From: Candidatus Methylopumilus universalis | GTDB lineage: Bacteria > Pseudomonadota > Gammaproteobacteria > Burkholderiales > Methylophilaceae | DNA length: 64,000 nucleotides | NCBI RefSeq assembly: GCF_006364435.1 | Contig: NZ_CP040977.1 | Location: forward strand, 806,001-870,000 | Reading direction: 5' to 3' | In this document: positions 57,155 to 64,000 of the stretch, in pieces | Layout: the number at the start of each line of letters is the position of its first letter | How positions within the stretch are numbered: position 1 is the first letter of the stretch | Made by a program: the position numbers and the translations under genes | Notes under the pieces: model-generated | Databases searched by the model: none | What the model saw: only the letters and a program-made list of their open reading frames with translations | Told to the model about the DNA's origin: nothing

Positions 57155-57976
57155 CTAAATGATAGGTAAAAATCTAGATTTTAAAGACTCTAGATGACAT
57201 GTTTTTAAAATTTCTTCTAATCGATCTAATGCAATTTTTTTAGGCTGATAAATATTCTCAGCCATGATCAGTTCATTTTTCATGGAGTGTTCCCAACCAA
57301 CTAACTCAGTAACTGTGACCTTGTAACCCATACCTTCCAGTAATAAACATCTTAATACATTCGTGAGATGACTTCCAAATTCTCTTGTATGCATCGGATG
57401 TCGCCATAATTCAGATAATGTATATTTTAGTTGATCTGATTTGTCCGATCGTAAAGTTTTTGATACCTCTGCCTGACAACAAGGAATGAGCACAATATAT
57501 TTCGCCTCCTTTTTAAGTCCAAAAAGAATGGCATCATCTGTGGCTGTATCACATGCATGAAGTGCTGTCACCATATCTACTTTTTTTGGAAGGCTCGAAT
57601 CATCCAGTGAATTTTTTATATCGGATGCAAAAAAATGCATGCGGTCAAATTTTAAAGTGTCAGCCAACGCTTTAGCTTTCTCAATGAGCTCTGGTCGGTG
57701 TTCAATAGCGAAGAGTGCCCCACCTTTATCTTTTAAAAAAAGATCGTACAAGATAAAGCCTAAGTAAGACTTTCCGGCACCATGGTCTACCAAAGTAAAT
57801 TGAGGATTCGTAGCTAAGGCTTTTTCAAGATAAGGTTCAATCAACTGATAGAGATGATAAACCTGCTTGAGTTTCCGCCTTGAATCTTGATTCATCCGGC
57901 CATCCCGGGTAAGGATATGGAGCGCCTTTAAAAGCTCAATAGATTGCTGGGGTTTAATGTCTTTTAAATCTTCCAT
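57155..57976 (-). CDS. SAM-dependent methyltransferase (Methyltransf_32-like)
   Basis: 273-aa cytoplasmic class I methyltransferase. SAM motif I TLVDHGAGKSYLGFILYDLF near residue 61, acidic FAIEHRPELIEKA, VTALHACDTATDDAI and IVLIPCCQAEVSKTL. These match the methyltransferase domain found in the PF13679-type proteins, whose bacterial substrates are not defined. Divergent from the YlqF-type GTPase gene, with a 74-base gap to its start. Confidence 0.8.
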   Translation of the reverse strand: MEDLKDIKPQQSIELLKALHILTRDGRMNQDSRRKLKQVYHLYQLIEPYLEKALATNPQFTLVDHGAGKSYLGFILYDLFLKDKGGALFAIEHRPELIEKAKALADTLKFDRMHFFASDIKNSLDDSSLPKKVDMVTALHACDTATDDAILFGLKKEAKYIVLIPCCQAEVSKTLRSDKSDQLKYTLSELWRHPMHTREFGSHLTNVLRCLLLEGMGYKVTVTELVGWEHSMKNELIMAENIYQPKKIALDRLEEILKTCHLESLKSRFLPII

Positions 57977-58050
57977 AACTTGACCAGTTTAACGTATACG
58001 TGTTCACTTATGACAGAGTAAAATGGTGCTGTATAAATGAAAAATTAATT

Positions 58051-58953
58051 ATGAGCATTCAGTGGTTTCCAGGACACATGGTCGCAGCCCAAAAAAAAGC
58101 TGCTGAAACCATGGAATTTACCGATGTAGTCATCGAAGTACTAGATGCGAGGATTCCGGGTGCGTCACAGAATCCAATGATTAAGGAGCTTGGTGCTACT
58201 CGCCAACGAGCTCATCTTAAGATACTTAATAAGTCCGACTTAGCAGACCCGAATGTGACTGAACAATGGATTCATTACTTCAACAAAATACCCAAAACAA
58301 AAGCCGTTGCCATCTCATGCAAAAAAGTGAATGAGCCAAAAAAAATACTAGCGCTTTGTCAAACATTAGCGCCCCATCGAGGCGACACACTCAAGCCTCT
58401 TCGTATGATGATTATGGGTGTGCCTAACGTTGGTAAATCAACACTTATGAATGCCATTCTGAATCGTCGAATTGCTAAAGTTGGTGATGAGCCTGCGATC
58501 ACCAAACAACAACAACGACATCAAATTAACGACCACATGATACTCATCGACACACCTGGCATGATGTGGCCAAAAATTCGCTACCCCTCTGATGGTGATT
58601 TATTAGCGGCGAATAACAATATAGGTAAGAATGCTTATTTCGAGGAAGAGATAGCGGATAAATTAGCTGGCATTCTTCTAGAACAATATCCAGCACTTAT
58701 TAAAGCACGTTATAAATTAGAAAATTTAATTACAGATGGCATTGCACTCTTAGAATCGATTGCAAAGAAAAAAGGATTTCCGCTTAAAAACCATAGTATC
58801 GATTTGGAAAGAGCAGCTATTACTTTATTGAATGATTATCGACAGGGTTTATTAGGTCGCATCAGTTTAGAAACGCCTGAGTCTAGAATGCTTATGATGA
58901 GCCGTCAAACAACGATAGGAGAAGATAATCCTTCTCAAGATAAAGAAACTTAA
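58051..58953 (+). CDS. ylqF: Ribosome biogenesis GTPase YlqF/RbgA
   Basis: Circularly permuted GTPase assisting late 50S assembly. ATG at 58051 gives MSIQWFPGHMVAAQKKA, the family start; the frame open from 58000 adds 17 untypical residues. G4 LNKSDLADPN precedes G1 GVPNVGKSTLMNA and G3 DTPGMMWPK, the permuted order. 300 aa in total. The C-terminal domain (LERAAITLLNDYRQGLLGRISLETP) is complete. Confidence 0.95.
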   Translation: MSIQWFPGHMVAAQKKAAETMEFTDVVIEVLDARIPGASQNPMIKELGATRQRAHLKILNKSDLADPNVTEQWIHYFNKIPKTKAVAISCKKVNEPKKILALCQTLAPHRGDTLKPLRMMIMGVPNVGKSTLMNAILNRRIAKVGDEPAITKQQQRHQINDHMILIDTPGMMWPKIRYPSDGDLLAANNNIGKNAYFEEEIADKLAGILLEQYPALIKARYKLENLITDGIALLESIAKKKGFPLKNHSIDLERAAITLLNDYRQGLLGRISLETPESRMLMMSRQTTIGEDNPSQDKET

Positions 58954-59021
58954 TATTTTGATGTGCTAAAAAAACTATGTTTAGATCTCTATCTTTTAAA
59001 ATTATCTTTTTTATATAACTT

Positions 59022-59153
59022 CAATAGAGCTTTAATGCCTTTGATAATAAAAAAAATGATAAGGCCTGCGTTAATAATGTAAAAGACAAAAATAGAAATA
59101 TCAATCAAATTAATCTTTGAAATCCATTCCAAAAAATCTACTATGATTTGCAT
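59022..59153 (-). CDS. Possible 43-aa single-pass membrane peptide
   Basis: A short frame from ATG at 59153 encodes MQIIVDFLEWISKINLIDIS and then about 20 strongly hydrophobic residues ending KALKLY. AGGTG lies 11 bases upstream. A one-base change would extend it by ~11 residues, so its end is fragile. It fits a small membrane protein, but A/T-rich DNA easily gives such frames. No function proposed. Confidence 0.35.
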
Positions 59154-59239
59154 AAAAAAATTGCACCTATATTAATTTATGTATTTAATTTTATACAGCC
59201 TACTGAAATAAATAAACTTTTACGTTTAAGAAAATTTAA

Positions 59240-59719
59240 CTAACCGACCTTTCGGTCTTCAAGGGTTTTAAATTTTCCTGCAGCATAAGACGCTGCAAAT
59301 GCATTGGGTTTGACCATTGGAATCACATTACATGTGCCACGAATATAGCCAATAGCCTCATGAATGACACAATTAGAACCAAACATTTCATCTGGATTGA
59401 TATCGAGATGAACTTCTACAGCTCTATCCTCTAATATATCGGCTAATTTAAGATACAAGTCGGATACTTTATATACTTCGTTCATTAACCTATAGCGAGG
59501 TTTATTCTTTTTTTGATCATAATCTCTCTCGCGCGCTACTTCGCCAAAAATTTTGCATCCGTTATTGCCATTAATATGAACGACTATTGCCATGACATAA
59601 TCTGCATACCAATCTTTTCCAATTCTAATTCTTTCAGAATCACAACCAATATAAACTTTTGATTCTAAAGTTTGTGCCTCAATAAAATTTCGAACCTCTT
59701 CTAAATTTATTTTTTTCAT
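59240..59719 (-). CDS. YkuK-type ribonuclease H-like protein (DUF458)
   Basis: 159-aa RNase H-fold protein. The family signature is clear: VYIGCDSERIR near residue 22, then RLMNEVYKVSDLYLKLAD, VEVHLDINPDEMFGSN and GYIRGTCNVIPMVKPNAFAASYAAGK. Members are known mainly from Firmicutes and phages; the activity is not well characterised. Found alone between ylqF and tRNA-Arg, in a stretch of short unusual genes that may be mobile. Confidence 0.78.
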   Translation of the reverse strand: MKKINLEEVRNFIEAQTLESKVYIGCDSERIRIGKDWYADYVMAIVVHINGNNGCKIFGEVARERDYDQKKNKPRYRLMNEVYKVSDLYLKLADILEDRAVEVHLDINPDEMFGSNCVIHEAIGYIRGTCNVIPMVKPNAFAASYAAGKFKTLEDRKVG

Positions 59720-59781
59720 TATTTATTTAATAGTATTTAACAAATTAGTTTCTTCATGACGGCTATACATCTGAATTCTTT

Positions 59782-59982
59782 TTAACGTCTTCGCTTCTTC
59801 CAAGTGTAATCTGACCCATCGGGACACTTGCCTTCAAACACAAAATCAACACCAAATAACCCAATGATTTCAATACCATGACCTTCAATAGTTACTAGTT
59901 CATTTATGTCCTTGGCTGACTTCATAGCTTCATCTAGAGTCATCACTTCGATTATTTTTGTTTTGCTCTTAACTTTGTACAT
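59782..59982 (-). CDS. Small hypothetical protein (66 aa)
   Basis: No family recognised. The sequence starts MYKVKSKTKIIEVMTLDEAMKSAKD, then a hydrophobic middle (IEIIGLFGVDFVFEG) and a basic end (WKKRRR). Base composition looks coding and it keeps the strand of the RNase H-like gene 62 bases further on, so a two-gene transcript is plausible. It could be a phage-derived or regulatory small protein. Confidence 0.5.
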   Translation of the reverse strand: MYKVKSKTKIIEVMTLDEAMKSAKDINELVTIEGHGIEIIGLFGVDFVFEGKCPDGSDYTWKKRRR

Positions 59983-60118
59983 TCTGATTAAATAGTCTCA
60001 GACTTTATAAGAAAACATCTAAAAAATCTTTTACGTTGCAAATCCTCACTTAATTTATAAAGCTGACTTATTGACTATATTTTGCTCTATTTAACACACT
60101 GAGTATAGTTATTACCCT

Positions 60119-60247
60119 ATGAGATATTTTATTCTTGAGTCTGACTCAAAAGATTTATGTTTGGTACAAATCAAGAATCAGAAAGGTTATTGTTATAGTA
60201 TCCAATCTAGTGATATTAATAATCAGTATTTAGCTATACTAAAATAG
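60119..60247 (+). CDS. Possible 42-aa leader peptide
   Basis: ATG at 60119 opens 42 codons (MRYFILESDSKDLCLVQIKN and on to QYLAILK) and stops seven bases before the Adhesin_E-like gene, whose AGGA ribosome-binding site overlaps this stop. No clear ribosome-binding site of its own. It could couple translation to the next gene or be chance. Confidence 0.35.
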   Translation: MRYFILESDSKDLCLVQIKNQKGYCYSIQSSDINNQYLAILK

Positions 60248-60254
60248 GATTGAA

Positions 60255-60632
60255 ATGAAAAAACTAAATTTATTTCTTACTCTAATCTTTATAAGCTCGC
60301 CCGTTTATGCCGAGCGGATAAAAATTTGGGAGTCTGATACGAGTGAACATTTTATTAAATCAGACACAGTGAAATACAAAGGTAAATTGGTAACATTTTG
60401 GTTATTAACGAATAATTATTTGCCGGATGAATCAGGTCATTTATCTTATAAACAAAAAATTGAAATTGATTGTAGTTATGATCAATTAAGAATGCTCGCA
60501 CAAATAGGTTATCAACAAACTATGGGATCAGGGACATCAACTCGCTTCCGCAAAACTTATGAAGAATGGGCCGAAATTGTACCTGAGAGCCTTGGTGGTG
60601 AGCTTTATAAGTATCTTTGCACAAAAAAATAA
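60255..60632 (+). CDS. Small secreted protein, surface-adhesin-E-like
   Basis: 125 aa with signal peptide LNLFLTLIFISSPVYA. The mature part, IKIWESDTSEHFIKSDTVKYKGKLVTFWLLTNN, then a cysteine in EIDCSYDQLRML and a C-terminal CTKK, resembles the Adhesin_E domain (short periplasmic/surface beta-protein with W...yyi...v.v W pattern). The function in most bacteria is unknown. It faces tRNA-Arg and lies in the accessory pocket. Confidence 0.6.
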   Translation: MKKLNLFLTLIFISSPVYAERIKIWESDTSEHFIKSDTVKYKGKLVTFWLLTNNYLPDESGHLSYKQKIEIDCSYDQLRMLAQIGYQQTMGSGTSTRFRKTYEEWAEIVPESLGGELYKYLCTKK

Positions 60633-60709
60633 AATGAAGTTAATTGCGATGAAATTGCGATATTTCAAAAAAAACGTTACAAATTTTGACCCCTTAACGT
60701 TCTGAAGAG

Positions 60710-60785
60710 TGGCGCCCTCGACACGAATCGAACGTGTGACCCTCCCCTTAGGAGGGGGATGCTCTATCCACTGAGCTACGAGGGC
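60710..60785 (-). tRNA. tRNA-Arg (anticodon CCT)
   Basis: 76-nt cloverleaf including encoded CCA (60710-60712). Acceptor GCCCTCG/CGAGGGC, D-arm GCTC..GAGC, anticodon stem TCCCC/GGGGA with loop CTCCTAA giving anticodon CCT for AGG codons, T-arm ACACG-TTCGATT-CGTGT. The accessory pocket lies on its 3' side. Confidence 0.96.
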
Positions 60786-60797
60786 AAAATTTAAAAA

Positions 60798-62252
60798 TTA
60801 TTTTTGTAAAACTTTTTTCAAAACCTGAATACCAAAACCCACACCAAATCCATTGACTTCACTTAGCGCAGCCCCAAGACCACCCTTTCGATTACTCGAT
60901 GAGAGATCGGTATGTAACCACGGCACATTGTTTTCGATAAAACGATTTAGGAATCGTGCCGCATGGATATGATCAGCGCCACCTTCAAGCGTGCACTGCT
61001 TAATATCAGCGATGCCACTCTCAAGATCCTCTTCATAATCTTCATCAAATGGGAATGCCGCAATCCGCTCTCCAGCATCACTTCCCGCACCCACGGCTAA
61101 ACAAGATAATTCAGGTCGATTAGATATTACACCACTGTAACGGTCACCCAGTGCTGTTGCCATGCTGCCTGTCAGTGTTGCAAAATCGATCATCATGTCA
61201 GGCTTCAAGCGGGAGGCTAACGTTAACGTGTCAGCCAAGACCATGCGCCCTTCCGCATCGGTATGAATAATTTCGATGCTCGTGCCATTAAGAGACTTCA
61301 CCACATCATTTTGTTTATAGGCTTTAGGTCCAATATGATTTTGCGCAATAGCTAACCAGCAATCAATTTTAATAGGGAGCTTTAAAAGTGTCGCACTTAA
61401 TAAAATACCAAGGGAGACTGCAGAACCATTCATGTCTTCATGCATGCCATGCATATAACGTGCTGGTTTTAAATTGTGCCCGCCTGTATCAAAACAAATA
61501 CCTTTGCCAATGACTGCAATATTTTTCTTAATTTGTTTGGGCTTATAAGTGAGATGCACAATTGCAGCATCTTGAGGCTCAGAACCTTGCCCCACTGCCA
61601 CAAAAGCGCCTGCGCCCATCTTTTTTAATTTCGCCATATCAAACTCTTCGAGCTTCCAGCCATTCGCTTTCGCGAGTGATTTTATTTTTGTGCGATAAAT
61701 AGATGGGGTTAATTCATTTGGTGGCAACATCGTCAATTCACGTGTCAGTGAATTGCCACTCACAATAGCAATTTCATGTGCAAATTTATCTTTAAGCTCA
61801 ATACCAAATACTTCAATGGACTTGATATTTTTTTTGGCACTTTCTTTTTTATAACTAGGCAATCTTTGACTGTTCATAAGTGCAACATAGACTGCAGCGC
61901 GCGCATTTATCTCTTTTAAATCTTCATCGCCAAATAAAGCGATATTAAGTGTTTCAGGGTTTTCCGCAATTAAAGGCTTGAGTGCTTTTCGAATTAAAGT
62001 ATGACGCTGAAAAGTATTCATTTTTTGATCTAAGACAACAAAACTTAACAAACGGCCATCCTGAATCTCAATAGTGACAGGCTCCTTGGATAGGCTTGCC
62101 ATTTTTTTGTGGGCACGCTTTAGTTTTCGATCAAGCTCTTTTATAAAAGGAAATGTCTTTGATGTCGCGTCACTTAAAACACAAAGGAGATGACTCCCTT
62201 TGATGTTTTTTTCTGTCGCAACGCCTCTTTTTTGTACAATTTGAATTCCCAT
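60798..62252 (-). CDS. Leucyl aminopeptidase family protein (M17)
   Basis: 484-aa cytosolic zinc/manganese aminopeptidase. The C-terminal catalytic domain has GKGICFDTGGHNLKPARYMHGMHEDMNGSA, carrying the lysine and aspartates of the di-metal site, and IEIIHTDAEGRMVLADTL, where canonical members have NTDAEGR. N-terminal ~160-residue domain is divergent from PepA. Probably a peptidase of general turnover; substrate preference unknown. Lies just 12 bases after tRNA-Arg on the same strand, so tRNA could be processed from its 3' end. Confidence 0.9.
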   Translation of the reverse strand: MGIQIVQKRGVATEKNIKGSHLLCVLSDATSKTFPFIKELDRKLKRAHKKMASLSKEPVTIEIQDGRLLSFVVLDQKMNTFQRHTLIRKALKPLIAENPETLNIALFGDEDLKEINARAAVYVALMNSQRLPSYKKESAKKNIKSIEVFGIELKDKFAHEIAIVSGNSLTRELTMLPPNELTPSIYRTKIKSLAKANGWKLEEFDMAKLKKMGAGAFVAVGQGSEPQDAAIVHLTYKPKQIKKNIAVIGKGICFDTGGHNLKPARYMHGMHEDMNGSAVSLGILLSATLLKLPIKIDCWLAIAQNHIGPKAYKQNDVVKSLNGTSIEIIHTDAEGRMVLADTLTLASRLKPDMMIDFATLTGSMATALGDRYSGVISNRPELSCLAVGAGSDAGERIAAFPFDEDYEEDLESGIADIKQCTLEGGADHIHAARFLNRFIENNVPWLHTDLSSSNRKGGLGAALSEVNGFGVGFGIQVLKKVLQK

Positions 62253-62500
62253 AAGCCCTAATCCTTAAATGAAAGTCCTATAAAAAAATATCAATAAAAT
62301 CAATAGAATATTACTTTTTTTAACACTTTTAACTTGCTTTTTTACTTGACCCAAACGGTTAAAAACGCCAAACTTGAACCTATATGAGTTCATTCAAGTG
62401 TTATCGCTCACAAAATTGGAAACCCCTTTAGGCGTTCGGTAAATACTGTAATTATTATACCGTTAGCGTCCTCATAAATTTCTGGAGTTACATTAAAACA
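62253..62500 (+). promoter_or_regulatory. Upstream region of aceE
   Basis: 248 bases without a gene, between the divergent aminopeptidase and aceE. An inverted repeat ACTTGAA (62372-62378) / TTCAAGT (62393-62399) with a 14-base spacer could be a repressor site. TATTAT-like hexamers around 62453 are -10 candidates. GGAG at 62485-62488 lies 12 bases before the ATG. Confidence 0.4.
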
Positions 62501-64000
62501 TGGCATCTATACCTGACATCGACAATCAAGAAACGCAAGAGTGGCTTGACGCACTCAATGCTGTCATTGAAACAGAAGGTGTAGAACGCGCTCATTTCTT
62601 AATCGAATCCATGATTGATCAGGCGCGTCGATCTGGGGCTAATTTGCCTTATAAAGCCACCACCGCATACGTCAATACCATCCCTACCCATTTGCAACAA
62701 CGCCATCCAGGAAACCCTGACATGGAGCGTCGCATTAGAGCCCTCATCCGGTGGAATGCCATCATGACGGTATTACGTGCGAATGAAAAATCACCTGGCG
62801 TGGGAGGTCATATCGCAAGCTTTCAATCAGCAGCAACTTTGTATGATGTTGGCTTCAACCATTTCTTTAGGGCAGCCAATGATAAATTCCAAGGGGATCT
62901 TGTGTACTTCCAAGGTCACTCGTCTCCTGGTGTTTATGCGAGAGCGTTTCTAGAAGGCCGTATCAGCGAAGACCAATTAACTAACTTCCGTATGGAAACC
63001 GGCGGCAAGGGATTATCAAGCTACCCTCATCCATGGCTCATGCCTGACTTCTGGCAGTTCCCAACGGTATCGATGGGATTAGGTCCGATCATGGGGATTT
63101 ACCAAGCACGATTCTTAAAGTATTTACATGATCGTGGTATTGCAGATACCTCAGATCGTAAAGTATGGGTCTTCTGTGGTGACGGTGAAATGGATGAACC
63201 TGAGTCACTCGGTGCTATTTCATTAGCGTCTCGCGAAAAGCTCGATAACCTTATTTTTGTGGTCAACTGTAACTTACAGCGTCTTGATGGTCCTGTGCGT
63301 GGCAACGGCAAAATTATTCAAGAACTCGAATCAGACTTTAGGGGTTCCGGTTGGAATGTAATCAAAGTGATTTGGGGCTCGTACTGGGATCCATTAATAG
63401 CGATGGACAAAACAGGATTACTCAAAAAACGCATGGAAGAATGTGTCGACGGTGAATATCAAAACTTTAAAGCTAAAGGTGGCGCTTACACACGTGAACA
63501 CTTCTTTGGTAAATATCCAGAACTAAAAGAGATGGTAGCTGCTATGTCAGATCAAGATATTTGGCGCTTAAATCGTGGCGGACATGATCCTCATAAAGTT
63601 TTCGCTGCATACGCTGCAGCCACTTCACATAAAGGCCAACCTTCAGTCGTCTTAGCTAAAACCGTTAAAGGTTACGGCATGGGAGATGCAGGTGAAGGTC
63701 AAAATATTACCCATCAACAAAAGAGCATGGATATTGATTCTTTAAAAGCTTTCCGCGATCGTTTTGATTTGCAAATTACTAATGAAGAAGTTGAGAAGTT
63801 ATCTTTCCATAAACCTGCGCCTGATTCTCCTGAAATTAAATACATGATGGAAAGACGTGAAGCGCTTGGTGGATTTGTACCTCAACGTAAACGTAAAGGT
63901 AACTCTCTTAAAACACCACCCCTATCCGCTTTCGAAAATATGCTCACAGCGACAGGTGAACGAGAAATTTCAACGACGATGGCGTTTGTGAGAATTTTAT
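62501..64000 (+). CDS. aceE: Pyruvate dehydrogenase E1 component, homodimeric type (5' part)
   Basis: Runs off the end of the window; 500 codons are present out of roughly 885-890 in the family. ATG at 62501 opens MASIPDIDNQETQEWLDALN, the conserved start. Visible: ERAHFLIESMIDQARRSG, the thiamine-diphosphate region VFCGDGEMDEPESLGA with GDG and its downstream N, and the AKTVKGYGMG segment. Oxidatively decarboxylates pyruvate in the complex with E2 and E3, which should follow downstream. Confidence 0.97.

Noticed and set aside
58954-60785. Direct repeat of the tRNA-Arg 3' end as an att site
   Set aside because: No copy of the T-arm/acceptor sequence was found at the ylqF side of the pocket.
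63099-63311. 70-codon minus-strand frame near the end
   Set aside because: Lies opposite the conserved thiamine-diphosphate region of aceE.

Overview
The window is low-GC, densely packed chromosomal DNA from a Gram-negative bacterium. The best fit is a betaproteobacterium of the Methylophilales, possibly a streamlined freshwater or marine methylotroph of the Methylopumilus/OM43 type. Reasons: the ssrA-smpB | ratA-rnfH-guaB-guaA order, a homodimeric-type aceE, the beta/gamma-type tmRNA tag ANDETYALAA, and very short intergenic gaps. The assignment is inference from gene content; no database was used.

Layout. (1) 1-11354 is a surface-polysaccharide locus: manC, a WecA/MraY-like glycosyl-1-phosphate transferase, the dTDP-rhamnose operon rfbBDAC, an O-antigen polymerase/ligase, a GT9 glycosyltransferase, a DUF4254 protein, an FkbM-type methyltransferase and a UDP-glucuronate decarboxylase. 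A decayed tRNA-Asn-like fragment and the 3' stub of a second manC mark past exchange. (2) 11467-17968 is the most unusual part: a tandem array of three units, each between copies of the 3' end of ssrA (tmRNA) plus the ssrA terminator. Each unit starts with the same att-like core, has a 12-bp-period repeat pair 76-77 bp from it, carries one or two genes (mostly cell-surface proteins) and has no recombinase. A truncated fourth unit lies at the distal end. (3) 17968-22759 is core: ssrA, smpB, ratA, rnfH, guaB, guaA. (4) 22771-24032 is a cargo gene between imperfect inverted repeats, followed by a PQQ sugar dehydrogenase, a GT4 and two GT9 glycosyltransferases. (5) 28907-58953 is mostly housekeeping: greB, a nitroreductase, an ABC-F protein, two more GT9-type genes, typA, rhlE, a truncated haemoglobin, purT, a two-component system, a TonB receptor, tilS, accA, dnaE, tpx, an RlmL-like methyltransferase, a spermidine-synthase-like protein, hrpA and a YlqF-type GTPase. 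(6) 58954-60700 is a small accessory pocket at the 3' side of tRNA-Arg(CCT). (7) An M17 aminopeptidase and the 5' part of aceE end the window.

How the genes work together. The first 11 kb and the scattered GT9/GT4 genes build lipopolysaccharide: nucleotide sugars (GDP-mannose, dTDP-rhamnose, UDP-xylose), a lipid-linked initiating transferase, transferases and a polymerase or ligase. The ssrA array adds outer-membrane autotransporters and a lipid-modifying hydroxylase, so both variable regions alter the cell surface, as expected under phage and grazer pressure. The core genes cover GTP synthesis, trans-translation, ribosome biogenesis, replication, fatty-acid synthesis and pyruvate oxidation.

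Candidate for an undescribed system: the ssrA-anchored cassette array, which resembles tRNA-targeted integrative elements reduced to att site plus cargo.
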